Notes: generated by a model not told the origin, from the sequence alone. Numbered from the stretch's first letter, positions 27,748-37,125 are shown. The stretch: DNA of 64,000 bases from Flavobacterium chilense (GCF_001602525.1 NZ_LSYT01000001.1:930001-994000); one strand, 5' to 3'. Numbers and translations: made by a program.

Positions 27748-28008
27748 ATGAACTTCATAGATATTATTGGACTTTTTGCAGGAACTTGCGTTACGATTTC
27801 GGTGATTCCGCAAATTTTAAAAGTCTGGAAAACCAAGAAAGTCAAAGAGATTTCGCTTAAAACTTTTGGGATTCTGACTTTTGGTATTTTGGTATGGATT
27901 GTTTACGGAATCTTAAAAGAAGATCTCCCTATTATCATTACCAACAGCGTTTCTTTATGCCTGAACCTCATTATGGTTTATTTTATCATTTACTATGAAA
28001 AAGAATGA
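27748..28008 (+). CDS. SemiSWEET sugar transporter
   Basis: An 86-residue protein of three membrane helices (about 4-24, 38-57, 63-83) with the PQ-loop signature SVIPQILKVWKTKK: Pro-Gln in TM1 followed by a basic loop. SemiSWEETs dimerise to form a facilitator for small sugars across the inner membrane. Length and spacing match the family exactly. The 170 bases upstream are filled with CTTAG/GAACCTTAG words and no gene. Confidence 0.88.
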   Translation: MNFIDIIGLFAGTCVTISVIPQILKVWKTKKVKEISLKTFGILTFGILVWIVYGILKEDLPIIITNSVSLCLNLIMVYFIIYYEKE

Positions 28009-28070
28009 GTTTTTTTTAGAGATGCTGAGATGCTAAGGTTCTGAGATTTTAAGTTTGTTATGGAAATAAA

Positions 28071-28096
28071 AAAAACAGCCCGTAAAAGCTGTTTTT
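28071..28096. terminator. Bidirectional terminator
   Basis: AAAAACAGC (28071-28079) pairs with GCTGTTTTT (28088-28096). It has A/T runs on both sides and lies between the convergent SemiSWEET and AraC-like genes, so it serves both. Confidence 0.8.
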
Positions 28097-28125
28097 CGTA
28101 ATAGTCGAAGTGTATGTAATGCTTA

Positions 28126-28956
28126 TTAGCTAGCTAATTTTTGATTGAATGGCTTATAGGATAAATGATATTTTTCTTTGAAAATGCGTGGCAAATAGTG
28201 TCGGCTGGCTAATCCTGCGGCATTTATTACTTCAGAAATATGCATACCTGAAATTCTTTTTATTTCATTGATTGGTCTGGTTGCCAGATTAAAAATAGAT
28301 TCGATTGTTTTGAGGTAGTTATAACTATGCTGGGCTATCTCCATCTCTACAATTTCGTTTAAGATTACTTTTTTAAGCAAATTTCTAACAATTCCCTGTT
28401 GTGGAAGTGTTTTTAATTCCTGCCATTTCTGAGCAATCTTTAAGTTTCCGTAACCTGTATAAATATAATTTCCAGGTTCGTTTATAAATCTTTTCTTTAG
28501 CTGCGAAATCATTTCAAAATCCTGATCTTCAGCAGCAATCATAGTTGGTATTCCTATTAATGAAAACTGTATCTGTTTATGGCTCTCAAAATGCAACACA
28601 CTATTGATTGATGATGTATTGCTTAAAACTCCGGTTTGATTCTTTTTAAGACTTGTTTTCTCTCCATTTATACCAAAACTGTGTGTAAATCGTCCGTTTT
28701 CGCAATAGGCAAAAAATACAGGCGCTGTCTGAAAAGATTCTATACTTAAACTTACATCCTGATTTAATGTAAGGTCAAAAGTCAAATGAGACATTTTATT
28801 GTCCAGACAAACGCCACTAATAGTTCCTTTTGCCCATTTTGATTTAATCGCTAAACGATATTCATTATTATTAAAGGTTAATTCGCCATTAAAACTATCT
28901 TTAAGATCATTAAAAATAGTATCAAATCTTCCTGTATTTAAGTATAGTTTTTTCAT
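28126..28956 (-). CDS. AraC-like transcriptional regulator with diverged N-terminus
   Basis: A 276-residue protein. The last ~60 residues contain one clear AraC recognition motif: ISEVINAAGLASRHYLPRIF followed by KYHLSYKPFNQ, as in the second AraC helix-turn-helix. The first HTH is degenerate (RPINEIKRISG). The N-terminal 200 residues are beta-rich and lack an obvious cupin motif. A DNA-binding regulator is likely; effector and targets are unknown. The 300 bases upstream contain TTCGTAC direct repeats (28980-29050) that could be its site. Confidence 0.7.
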   Translation of the reverse strand: MKKLYLNTGRFDTIFNDLKDSFNGELTFNNNEYRLAIKSKWAKGTISGVCLDNKMSHLTFDLTLNQDVSLSIESFQTAPVFFAYCENGRFTHSFGINGEKTSLKKNQTGVLSNTSSINSVLHFESHKQIQFSLIGIPTMIAAEDQDFEMISQLKKRFINEPGNYIYTGYGNLKIAQKWQELKTLPQQGIVRNLLKKVILNEIVEMEIAQHSYNYLKTIESIFNLATRPINEIKRISGMHISEVINAAGLASRHYLPRIFKEKYHLSYKPFNQKLAS

Positions 28957-29257
28957 AATGCTCTGGTTTTAATAAAATGGTTCGTACTTATTTACGTACA
29001 AAACATCAGCTTGGTTTTTACAACTTTTTGATATTTCAAATTTCGTACATGTTGCTAATCAATTTATTATACAATTTCAGAGAGATATTTCATAATTAAA
29101 AGTTAGACGTTGTGAATCATAAGTTTTGAATTGTATACTCTCAAATCCTGGCAACTCAGCATCTTAGTACCTTAGCGCCTAACATAAAAAAAACAGCTGC
29201 TCCGGATAATACCCGAAACAACTGTTCATCAGCAAAATAAAAAACTCTTATATTTAA
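28957..29257. other. Intergenic region with TTCGTAC repeats and CTTAG words
   Basis: No ORF is supported. TTCGTAC occurs at about 28980-28987 and 29041-29048, with TACGTAC between, possibly operator sites for the adjacent AraC-like gene. From 29130 the sequence turns into CTCAGCATCTTAGTACCTTAGCGCC, one of the recurrent intergenic word strings of this genome, followed by an imperfect AACAGCTG/CAACTGTT hairpin near 29195-29225 that may terminate the next minus-strand gene. Confidence 0.45.
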
Positions 29258-29596
29258 TTATGTAAGCTCATTTATATCGGCATTTTTAGCATAATTTACC
29301 TTTGGGATTTCTTTAAAAAATTCGGCTTCTTCTAAGTCGGCTGTTGGTCCGTATCCCAATAAATGTGTTCCTTTCTTTTTATCCTTTGTTTCGATTACAT
29401 ACAAAATCGACATATCATCAGGATCGCTCATGCCTTCATATCTGTGATGAGCCACAATAAAAATGTCTTCAGGATCATAAACATCTTTAGTTTCTGAATC
29501 TACGAGATATTTACCATCAAACAAATAATTAGTGGTATAGCCTTCGTTTTGGTATTTTTTTATATAGTCGGTTTCGTGTTTTTGCTCTTTTTTCAT
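29258..29596 (-). CDS. Small conserved protein often mislabelled phosphoribosylpyrophosphate synthetase
   Basis: A 112-residue cytoplasmic protein with EGYTTNYLFDGKYL, then DPEDIFIVAHHRYEGMSDPDDMSILYVIE and a C-terminal LLGYGPTAD. This pattern belongs to a small Bacteroidota family of ~100 residues that databases sometimes call phosphoribosylpyrophosphate synthetase; it is far too short for that enzyme and lacks its PRPP motif. Function unknown; its position among stress and signalling genes fits a general-stress role. Family recall is from memory. Confidence 0.7.
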   Translation of the reverse strand: MKKEQKHETDYIKKYQNEGYTTNYLFDGKYLVDSETKDVYDPEDIFIVAHHRYEGMSDPDDMSILYVIETKDKKKGTHLLGYGPTADLEEAEFFKEIPKVNYAKNADINELT

Positions 29597-29824
29597 GATT
29601 CAGTCGATTTAAGATTTTTTTCAAATCTGTTATTTATTCAAATTTCATCATTGAAATCAAATAAAATTAACTCAATTGATTTTTATATTATCTCATTCAA
29701 AAAAATCGAAATAGAATCAATATTTATTTTACTAATTTTAACAATTATCCGGAGCTTATTCCTAAAATCCTAAATACGTAATACTGATGCTTTATTGTTT
29801 TAATCCAAAACAAAACCACTTTTA

Positions 29825-32800
29825 ATGAGTACTGTAAATCACAATTTTCTGGCGAATGGAGGCGAAATGGGTGCATTAACACGCGCCAAAGACTGGAGTT
29901 CAACTCCTGTTGGCTCTGTTGATTCATGGCCACAAAGTTTACGCACTACTCTGGGTATTCTTTTAAATTCAAAATTTCCCATGTTTTTATTCTGGGGACC
30001 GGATCATATTTGTTTTTATAATGATGCTTATCGCCCAAGTCTTGGAAATGATGGTAAACATCCTGCTATTTTAGGACAAAAAGGTGCTGAATTCTGGCCG
30101 GAAATCTGGGATTTTATAAAACCATTAATCGATCAGGTATTAACTGAAGGAGAAGCAACCTGGCACGAAGACCAATTATTACCAATTTACAGAAACGGAA
30201 AAATGGAAGATGTTTACTGGACTTTTAGCTATAGTCCTGTAAACAATGATGAAGGCGAAGTAACCGGCGTATTGGTTATTTGTAATGAAACTACCGAAAA
30301 GGTAAAAATTCATAAAAAGCTGGAAAACAGCAACGAACGTTATCGAAATAATATTTTACAAACTCCTAATGCCATGTGCATTTTTAGGGGAAAAGACCAT
30401 GTAATTGAAATTGCAAATGACTTGATGCTCGAAATCTGGGAACGAAAAATAGAAGATGTTATCAATCAGCCTGTTTTTGATGCGCTGCCAGAAGTAAGAG
30501 ATCAGGGTTTAGAAGCAATTCTGGAAGATGTTTATACTACGGGAGAAAAGTTTATGGCGTATGAACTTCCGGTTAAGTTAACCCGAAAAGGCAAGATCGA
30601 AAATACTTTTATCAATGTTGTTTACGAAGCTTTGAAAGAACCTGACGGAACAATTTCCGGTATTGTTGCAATTGCAAACGATGTGACGGTTCAGGTAATT
30701 TCGCGTTTTGCTGTTGAGGAAAGTGAGAAACGCTTTAGAAACACGGTAAAACAGCTTCCGCTTGGAATTGCGATTCTTAAAGGTGCTGATTTGGTGGTAG
30801 AAATGGCTAATGCAACTTACTTGCAAATTGTAGATAAAACAGAAGATCAGATTGTGGGAAAGCCTGTTTTTGCATTGGTTCCTGAGGCAAAAGACAAAGT
30901 ATATCCGTTACTTTCTAAAGTCTATGAAGACGGAATCCCGTATTATACCGACGAATTAGAGGTTACACTGAATCGTTATGAAAAACAGGAGGTTTGCTAC
31001 TTTAATTTGGTTTTTCATCCTTTAAAAGACGAAAACAATGCTATTGAAGGTGTTATTATTGTGACCTATGAAGTTACAGAAGCTGTAAAAGCAAGGCATT
31101 TACTGACTGAAAGTGAAAAGGCATTTAGAGAACTGGTGATGGACTCTCCTATTGCAATGGCCATTTTTAGGGGAAAAGATCATATTATTGAAATGGCGAA
31201 CAATGCTATGATGAAAACAATCTGGCAAAAGAAGAAAAAGGAAACGATTGGAAAACCTATTCTTGAAGTTTTCCCTGAATTGCTGGAACAAAAATATCCT
31301 GAGTTGCTGGATCAGGTTGTTCTGAATAAGAAAATTGTACGCGAAAACGAATCAATTGCTTATGTGAACATAAAAGGAGAACCTAAAAAGTTCTATCTGG
31401 ATTATCAATATACTCCGTTACTGGAGAAAGAAGGAAATCCCTCTGGAGTTATGGTAACGGTTAATGATGTAACCTCAAAAGTAGAAGCGCGTAAAAAGGT
31501 CGAAGATGCCGAAGAAAGAGCCCGATTAGCTGCTGAAATTGCCGAAATCGCAACCTGGGATTTAAATGTACCAACTCAGGAATTGATTTACTCTGAAAAT
31601 TTAGTTACTATTTTCGGACATGATAAAGCCTTAAAATTGACACGTCCGGAGATCAAAGAGCAAATGCATCCGGATGATAAGCAAATTGTAGAAGAAGCTT
31701 ATAAAATGGCGCTTAAAACCAGTATTTACAAATACGAATCGCGAATTATTAAACCTGATAATTCAATTTCGTGGATCAGGGCACACGGCAAGATCTTTTT
31801 TGACGAAAATAAAAAGCCTGTAAAAATGCTGGGAACTGTGATGGATATTACAGATGAGAAAAACAATCAGGAGACTTTGATTAAAAGCGAACAAAAATTC
31901 AGGCTTCTTGCTGATTCGATGCCGCAGCATATCTGGACAAGTGATCCTTTGGGAAATCTCAATTATTTTAACCAGTCTGTTTATACCTATTCCGGAATAC
32001 CGGTTGAAGAAATTACTAAAAAAGGATGGCTTCAGATTGTGCATCCTGAAGATCGCGAAGCCAATGTTAACGCCTGGATGGAAGCTGTAAAAACAGGAAA
32101 AGATTTTTTACTGGAACATCGATTTCGACGTTATGATGGCGAATACAGATGGCAGCTAAGCCGCGCTATTGCTCAAAAAGATGCTCAGGGAAAAATTCAG
32201 ATGTGGGTAGGTACAAGTACTGATATTCACGATCAAAAGAATTTTACCAATCAGCTGGAAAAAGAAGTTTTTGAACGTACGGAACAGCTGGAAATCAAAA
32301 ACAGGGATTTGATTAATATGAATATTGAACTCCAGTCTTTTGCTTATATATCAAGTCATGACTTGCAGGAACCACTTCGCAAAATTCAGACTTTTGCCAG
32401 CCGATTGTCTGATCTGGATGAACAGAATATTTCGGCGAAAGCCAAAACATACCTCAACCGAATTGAATTTTCGGCAAAGAGAATGCAGACTTTAATCCAG
32501 GATCTTTTAGAATATTCCAGAACCAACTCTGCCGAAAGAGTTTTTGTAAAAACCAATATGGACGATATTGCCGAAGAAATCAAAAGTGATTTTTCTGAAC
32601 GTATCGAAGAAAAAAATGCGCAAATTAACTTTTATCCTTTAGGACAAGCGACTATTATTCCGTTTCAGTTTAGACAATTACTTCATAATCTAGTCGGGAA
32701 TGCGTTAAAATTCTCCAGAAAAGAAGTTGATCCGGTTGTCGAAATCAAAGCAAAAAGAATAAGAGGAACCCGAATAAAACAGGAAATAAATTATCCGGAT

Positions 32801-33034
32801 AAAATGTATTACCATCTTCAGGTTTCTGATAACGGAATTGGTTTTGACCCGGAATATAAGGATCGCATTTTTGAGGTTTTTCAGCGCTTAAATACAGAAA
32901 ATGAGTTTGCCGGAACGGGAATTGGACTTGCCATTGTAAAAAAGATTGTAGAAAACCACAAAGGCATTATTACCGCAAGGGGCGAAAAAGATAAAGGTGC
33001 TACTTTTGATATTTACATTCCGGTAATCCAGTAA
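29825..33034 (+). CDS. Multi-PAS sensor histidine kinase
   Basis: A 1069-residue cytoplasmic kinase without membrane spans. Six PAS-like units in series (about 20-150, 165-295, 305-430, 435-555, 565-690, 695-815). The second to fourth share FRGKDHVIEIAN / LKGADLVVEMAN / FRGKDHIIEMAN, a sign of internal duplication. The fifth and sixth are PAS_3-like (RAHGKIFFDENKKPV). HisKA phospho-His in YISSHDLQEPLRK at about 840, HATPase with DNGIGFDP and FAGTGIGLAIVKK. Such proteins sense several cytoplasmic signals. The receiver gene at 33040 is convergent and is a plausible partner. Confidence 0.92.
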   Translation: MSTVNHNFLANGGEMGALTRAKDWSSTPVGSVDSWPQSLRTTLGILLNSKFPMFLFWGPDHICFYNDAYRPSLGNDGKHPAILGQKGAEFWPEIWDFIKPLIDQVLTEGEATWHEDQLLPIYRNGKMEDVYWTFSYSPVNNDEGEVTGVLVICNETTEKVKIHKKLENSNERYRNNILQTPNAMCIFRGKDHVIEIANDLMLEIWERKIEDVINQPVFDALPEVRDQGLEAILEDVYTTGEKFMAYELPVKLTRKGKIENTFINVVYEALKEPDGTISGIVAIANDVTVQVISRFAVEESEKRFRNTVKQLPLGIAILKGADLVVEMANATYLQIVDKTEDQIVGKPVFALVPEAKDKVYPLLSKVYEDGIPYYTDELEVTLNRYEKQEVCYFNLVFHPLKDENNAIEGVIIVTYEVTEAVKARHLLTESEKAFRELVMDSPIAMAIFRGKDHIIEMANNAMMKTIWQKKKKETIGKPILEVFPELLEQKYPELLDQVVLNKKIVRENESIAYVNIKGEPKKFYLDYQYTPLLEKEGNPSGVMVTVNDVTSKVEARKKVEDAEERARLAAEIAEIATWDLNVPTQELIYSENLVTIFGHDKALKLTRPEIKEQMHPDDKQIVEEAYKMALKTSIYKYESRIIKPDNSISWIRAHGKIFFDENKKPVKMLGTVMDITDEKNNQETLIKSEQKFRLLADSMPQHIWTSDPLGNLNYFNQSVYTYSGIPVEEITKKGWLQIVHPEDREANVNAWMEAVKTGKDFLLEHRFRRYDGEYRWQLSRAIAQKDAQGKIQMWVGTSTDIHDQKNFTNQLEKEVFERTEQLEIKNRDLINMNIELQSFAYISSHDLQEPLRKIQTFASRLSDLDEQNISAKAKTYLNRIEFSAKRMQTLIQDLLEYSRTNSAERVFVKTNMDDIAEEIKSDFSERIEEKNAQINFYPLGQATIIPFQFRQLLHNLVGNALKFSRKEVDPVVEIKAKRIRGTRIKQEINYPDKMYYHLQVSDNGIGFDPEYKDRIFEVFQRLNTENEFAGTGIGLAIVKKIVENHKGIITARGEKDKGATFDIYIPVIQ

Positions 33035-33039
33035 TTGAG

Positions 33040-33471
33040 TTAGGATTTGTATACGAAATCTTTATCTGTTGGATGAAACTTTGTCCAGTCAATTTCGATG
33101 GCGTGTTCGATCGATTTTACGATATCTTTCATCAAAACAGGTTTTGTGATAAATAAACTCGCTCCCAAATTACGGCATCTTTCAATAATGCTCGGCTCAT
33201 TTGAAGTCGAGAAAATAACAACAGGAATGTCATTTTTCTTTTCTGAATTTTTAAGCTCAGACAAAACATCAAATCCGTTTTTACCCGGCATGTTCAAATC
33301 TAAAAACACTACATGTGGCGTTGGGGGCGGATTATAAATAGCCGTTAGCAACTTTTCTCCTCCTGAATATGTCTGAAGCTGTATTTTTTTGGATAATGAT
33401 TCTACGGCATCTGTAAAAATGCTTAAATCATCTTCATCGTCATCTGTATAAAATATAGTAAAATCAGTCAT
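33040..33471 (-). CDS. Single-domain response regulator (Rcp1-like)
   Basis: Started at ATG 33471 (MTDFTIFYTDDDEDD); an upstream TTG is less likely. 143 residues: acidic pocket DDDEDDLS, phospho-acceptor Asp in VVFLDLNMPGKNGFD, Ser in VIFSTSNEP, Lys in ITKPVLM. It is of the class that pairs with phytochrome or PAS kinases and has a short C-terminal extension (HPTDKDFVYKS) in place of an output domain. Only 5 bases separate it from the convergent multi-PAS kinase. Confidence 0.9.
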   Translation of the reverse strand: MTDFTIFYTDDDEDDLSIFTDAVESLSKKIQLQTYSGGEKLLTAIYNPPPTPHVVFLDLNMPGKNGFDVLSELKNSEKKNDIPVVIFSTSNEPSIIERCRNLGASLFITKPVLMKDIVKSIEHAIEIDWTKFHPTDKDFVYKS

Positions 33472-33725
33472 GTGGTATTTGCAAATTTGAGAATTGTTCT
33501 TCTCCAAAGATAACCAAATTTATAGATTAATCAATGCCTTTTCGATTATCACTCCAAAACACTATAATTGAAATCTCATAATTTAAAAACTGAATTATGT
33601 AAGCTCAAAAAGCATAAAAATGGCAACTTTACAAGTATTAAGTTTTTGATGAAATTCGTGATTTTAGTAACCACTAAATGAGAATTTTATAAAATAATAT
33701 ATCACAATTTAAAAAGTATAAAGCC

Positions 33726-34226
33726 ATGGGAGATCACAAAGACCTTACGAACGAATTTGCTGTAGATAAAATAAAAGATCTTGCAGAAAATATAAAAACG
33801 TGCATGTTTTGCACTTACGACGAATACAGACTACAATCACGCCCAATGTCTGTTCAGAAAATTGATGATTCAGGCCAGCTTTGGTTTCTATCAGACCGAA
33901 ACAGCAGCCATAATGCCGAAATTAGCCTTAATCCTCAGGTTGAGCTCTTTTTTTCTGAGCCACACGACAAATTCCTTACCATTCATGGTAACGCTTCTAT
34001 TTCGTACGACAGGGAAACAATTAAAGAATTATACGATCCAATTGTGAAGGTTTGGATGCCAGGCGGCGAAGATGACCGGAATTTAAGCGTAATCAAGGTA
34101 ATTCCGGAAGATGGTTATTACTGGAACAACAAAAACGGGAAAATGGTCGCTATTGCTAAAATGGCCGTTGCAATGGTAAGCGGTAAAACAATGGATGACG
34201 GAATTGAAGGTAATTTGAAGTTATAA
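33726..34226 (+). CDS. Pyridoxamine 5'-phosphate oxidase-like FMN-binding general stress protein
   Basis: A 166-residue split-barrel flavin-binding protein of the general stress protein 26 group: CMFCTYDEYRLQSRPMSVQ, LWFLSDRNSSHNAEIS, VELFFSEPHD, HGNASISYDR and YWNNKNGK line the usual FMN site. Such proteins bind FMN or FAD; few have known substrates, and family members are induced by stress. It starts the run of stress genes up to 40 kb. Confidence 0.88.
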   Translation: MGDHKDLTNEFAVDKIKDLAENIKTCMFCTYDEYRLQSRPMSVQKIDDSGQLWFLSDRNSSHNAEISLNPQVELFFSEPHDKFLTIHGNASISYDRETIKELYDPIVKVWMPGGEDDRNLSVIKVIPEDGYYWNNKNGKMVAIAKMAVAMVSGKTMDDGIEGNLKL

Positions 34227-34255
34227 AGATTTAACGTCAAAAAGCACAAAGTTTT

Positions 34256-34320
34256 TTAGCCACAGATTTAAAAGATTACAGTGATTTTAAAATCCTTTGA
34301 ATCCTTAAATCTGTGGCTAA
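34256..34320. repeat. Long perfect inverted repeat between convergent genes
   Basis: TTAGCCACAGATTTAA (34256-34271) pairs perfectly over 16 bases with TTAAATCTGTGGCTAA (34305-34320), and CACAAAGTT / AACTTTTGTG extend the arms. Located between convergent genes ending at 34226 and 34354, with a T7 run after it on the plus strand; a probable bidirectional terminator made from a genome-wide GCCACAGATTT word. Confidence 0.75.
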
Positions 34321-34353
34321 TTTTTTTATAACTTTTGTGTTTAAGCTTTTAGA

Positions 34354-35067
34354 TCATTCCAACATATGTTTTAACTCTAAAGCATTTAAAATTCCGGCTT
34401 CACTTGCCGTATTATTAAAATACAAAAATCCTGATTTAGAATTAATTACACGTTTTATATCAAGTAATTCTTTAGCACTATAACTTGAATAAAACATCTT
34501 AGGAGTTCCATGCAATCTGATATAAATAAGCGGAAAATCTTTAAAAATAGTTTGTGGCAATTGCGGGTGACTTACACTGCAAAAGGTAATATTGTTTACT
34601 AAAAAGGCGTCCCAGACTTCCTGATTCCACCAACTTTCATGACGAAATTCAATTACATTTTGAAACGTTAAGTCTACATTATCGATTATCTGACGGAGTT
34701 TTGCTGCGGTAAACGAATAACTGGGCGGAAACTGGAATAATATACAGCCTAATTTCTCTTTTAAACCGGTTTTACAAACATTATAAAACTCTGATAACAG
34801 GTTTTCGCAGTCTGTAAATTTGCGAATATGTGTAATTTCTTTAGGCGCTTTTACTGAAAAAATAAAATTTTCCGGTGCTTTTTTATACCAGTTTTCAAAA
34901 ATTTTAACCGTTGGAAACCTATAAAAGCTTCCGTTGAACTCATACGTGTTAAAGTGCTGGAAATAAAACTCAAAGAACCCTGAACCAGACATATTGTCAG
35001 GGTAGAAAATTCCCTTCCAGAACCTGTTATTGTAACTTGAACAGCCTATTAAAAACTTATTTTTCAT
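34354..35067 (-). CDS. DUF72 (YecE-like) protein
   Basis: Started at ATG 35067, whose ATGA overlaps the stop of the glycosylase gene; the frame extends upstream inside that gene and is not needed. 237 residues with TIM-barrel-like DUF72 pattern: FLIGCSSYNNRFWKGIFYP, YEFNGSFYRFP, FSVKAPKEITHIRKF, LGCILFQFPPSY, VIEFRHESWW, YIRLHGTPKMFYSSYS. Function is not established; the family is often near DNA-repair genes, and translational coupling with an Fpg/Nei glycosylase supports a repair-linked role. Confidence 0.9.
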   Translation of the reverse strand: MKNKFLIGCSSYNNRFWKGIFYPDNMSGSGFFEFYFQHFNTYEFNGSFYRFPTVKIFENWYKKAPENFIFSVKAPKEITHIRKFTDCENLLSEFYNVCKTGLKEKLGCILFQFPPSYSFTAAKLRQIIDNVDLTFQNVIEFRHESWWNQEVWDAFLVNNITFCSVSHPQLPQTIFKDFPLIYIRLHGTPKMFYSSYSAKELLDIKRVINSKSGFLYFNNTASEAGILNALELKHMLE

Positions 35068-35795
35068 ATGTGTAATTTTTGACAGTTGGTACAGAAAAAA
35101 CTTCTGCGGTTTTTCTTTCCTGTGTGTTTTCTGATTAGCGGAAGATTGCATCGCAAACACATTTTTTTGTTGTGTGCCAGCCAGTGTTTTTTCAATTCAA
35201 ATTTTTTCTTCCAGTATAAAAATTCAAAACTATAAATCGAAGCCTCGCTAATAATCCAGCTGAGATCTTCCGGCGGAATTTTCCCTGTCAATGATTCCGG
35301 ATGAATCCGGCATCGATACAAAACTTCGTTTTTGATAATATTCCCTACTCCGGCAAAAATATTTTGTTCTAAAAGAGCGTCGCAAATCATTTCGTTTGGT
35401 ATGGCTTCTAAACTCTGTTTTGCCTTTTCAGGATCCCAGGAATCATTCATTACATCTTCGCTCCAATTGTAATAATTGTTTATATCGCCTTCCAGAATTT
35501 TAATTGAACAGGTATAAAAGTTAAGTTCGCCGTTTTTAAAGACTAAACTTAGTCTGGGCACCGTTTCTTTTCGTTCATTAATGCGATAAGTACCAAACAT
35601 GAGCAGGTGAATTTTTACCGTAAAGTCCTCAAAACAAATCAAAAAATGCTTTCCCCAGGTTTTAAAGGATTTTATGACCTGATGATGCATTCGTTGAATA
35701 TCAATAGAACTATTCCCGGAAACCGAAATGATCTTTTGTCCCGAAAACTGCTGTACTTCTTCTTTTAAAATCAATATTGATGGACCTTCTGGCAT
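35064..35795 (-). CDS. Fpg/Nei-family DNA glycosylase/AP lyase
   Basis: A 243-residue base-excision repair enzyme. MPEGPSI gives the catalytic Pro (residue 2) and Glu3; ALLEQNIFAGVGNIIKNEVLYRCRIHP is the helix-two-turn-helix; the C-terminal zinc finger has CxRC (MCLRC) and CTNC pairs with R..F between. It excises oxidised bases and nicks the abasic site. The Nei (endonuclease VIII) branch is suggested by the N-terminus but not certain. Couples translationally to DUF72 through a 4-base overlap. Confidence 0.9.
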   Translation of the reverse strand: MPEGPSILILKEEVQQFSGQKIISVSGNSSIDIQRMHHQVIKSFKTWGKHFLICFEDFTVKIHLLMFGTYRINERKETVPRLSLVFKNGELNFYTCSIKILEGDINNYYNWSEDVMNDSWDPEKAKQSLEAIPNEMICDALLEQNIFAGVGNIIKNEVLYRCRIHPESLTGKIPPEDLSWIISEASIYSFEFLYWKKKFELKKHWLAHNKKMCLRCNLPLIRKHTGKKNRRSFFCTNCQKLHI

Positions 35796-35862
35796 AATAC
35801 TTTATTTTTTAAAGCAAAAAAGTGCAACTTTAAGTCACACTTTTTAGTCTGTTATTTACTTC

Positions 35863-36435
35863 TTAATCAGCTTCTGCAGCTTCAAGGTTTACTGCATTAA
35901 CAGCTACTTCTGTCAATTTTTTGTCAGCGCCTTTTTCTTCGTCTAATGTTAGTTCCAAGATCGAAGCGGCTTCGGTCAGACCAAGCGTTTCTGCAAATTG
36001 TCTTAAAGTCCCGTAAGTTGCTATTTCATAATGCTCTATTTTCTGACTTGCTGCAATAATTCCGGCGTCACGTACTACTCCTATTTCGGTTTCTTCCAGA
36101 ATTCCTTTTCCTTCTTCAATTAGGCCTTCCATAGCATCGCATTTTTTTGCGGTTGCCTTTTGGTGAATAAGTGCAAAAACTTTCTCTAAACGTGTTATAT
36201 GTTCTTCAGTTTCGACTAAATGATGGTTTATTGCATCGATTAATTCTGGTGATGTTGCATTTTTAGCCATCGTTGGAAGCGCTTTTGTCAAGGCTTTTTC
36301 TGCCCAGTAAATGTCTTTTAGTCCGTCTTCAAACAATTCTGTCAATCCGGATGCTGCATTTGACTTAGGCTTGGTTACTCCTTTTTTGACTCCCGGTTTT
36401 GCAGTAGTTTCTTTTTTACTCACTATAGTTTTCAT
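35863..36435 (-). CDS. Ferritin-like DUF892 (YciE/YciF) protein
   Basis: A 190-residue protein. A 30-residue Lys/Ala/Pro-rich tail (KKETTAKPGVKKGVTKPKS) precedes the four-helix DUF892 domain: ELFEDGLKDIYWAEKALTKALP, HLVETEEHITRLEKVF, MEGLIEEGKGILEE, KIEHYEIATYGTLR with conserved Glu/His of a di-metal site. Members are induced by osmotic or oxidative stress. The basic tail could bind DNA or the acidic proteins encoded just downstream (speculative). Confidence 0.9.
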   Translation of the reverse strand: MKTIVSKKETTAKPGVKKGVTKPKSNAASGLTELFEDGLKDIYWAEKALTKALPTMAKNATSPELIDAINHHLVETEEHITRLEKVFALIHQKATAKKCDAMEGLIEEGKGILEETEIGVVRDAGIIAASQKIEHYEIATYGTLRQFAETLGLTEAASILELTLDEEKGADKKLTEVAVNAVNLEAAEAD

Positions 36436-36622
36436 GGTAATAATTTTATGGATTAATAATACTCAAAATTACCACCTTGATTATCAGTCAGGTTACATCA
36501 TTAACCATTAAAGTTGCAAGCTAATCACCTGCAGATTATACAACTTGATTTTAGAATTCTGTAAGACAATTCGTTTGAACGGGAGATAAATTTGTATGAC
36601 TTAAATTTTAAACATAATTGCC

Positions 36623-36934
36623 ATGAAAGCACATACAGATACTATTTATCAGGAAGCCATACTTTTCTTTCATCAAAAATACCAGCAGGGACATTTGGAT
36701 GTAGATACTGCTATTTTGATTGATAATGCTATCGACAAGCTCCTGCAAAAAGACCATATTATCAGAAATGAAAATATTCCGAATGAAGAGCAAGTAGTCA
36801 ATGAAGACGATTACATCACTAATAATCAGGAAAATGAAGATGATTTTAATCAACCAGAAGATTTTGATGATGAAGAACATATCGAAGATGAAGATCATTT
36901 TGATGACGATGATTTAGAAAGAAATGATAATTAG
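36623..36934 (+). CDS. Acidic-tailed hypothetical protein, 103 aa
   Basis: Two parts: a helical head (1-50: MKAHTDTIYQEAILFFHQKY.. AILIDNAIDKLLQKD) and an extremely acidic tail (51-103) rich in Asp/Glu with few hydrophobics. No signal peptide. A TAAATTTG box at 36587-36594 fits the -7 promoter element, and a strong terminator follows at 36971, which supports a real monocistronic gene. Function unknown. Confidence 0.7.
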   Translation: MKAHTDTIYQEAILFFHQKYQQGHLDVDTAILIDNAIDKLLQKDHIIRNENIPNEEQVVNEDDYITNNQENEDDFNQPEDFDDEEHIEDEDHFDDDDLERNDN

Positions 36935-36970
36935 AATTCTTTTACTGCTACACTCATTTTTCAGGAAAAT

Positions 36971-37005
36971 AAAAAAATCCGCTATTGTTTATAGCGGATT
37001 TTTTT
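36971..37005 (+). terminator. Rho-independent terminator
   Basis: AAAAAAATCCGCTAT (36971-36985) pairs perfectly with ATAGCGGATTTTTTT (36991-37005), loop TGTTT. Ends the acidic-tailed gene. Confidence 0.9.
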
Positions 37006-37125
37006 ATGGAATCATCAAAACATAATCATCTGTTAATTATACAATTACAATTGATAATCTTATAATAGAAACGACATATTTCATACCTAGATTTGTGATA
37101 TACAAATATTTAAAATTCAAATATC

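Noticed and set aside
29258-29596. Phosphoribosylpyrophosphate synthetase
   Set aside because: Only 112 residues and no PRPP-binding motif; the name is a common misannotation of this small family.
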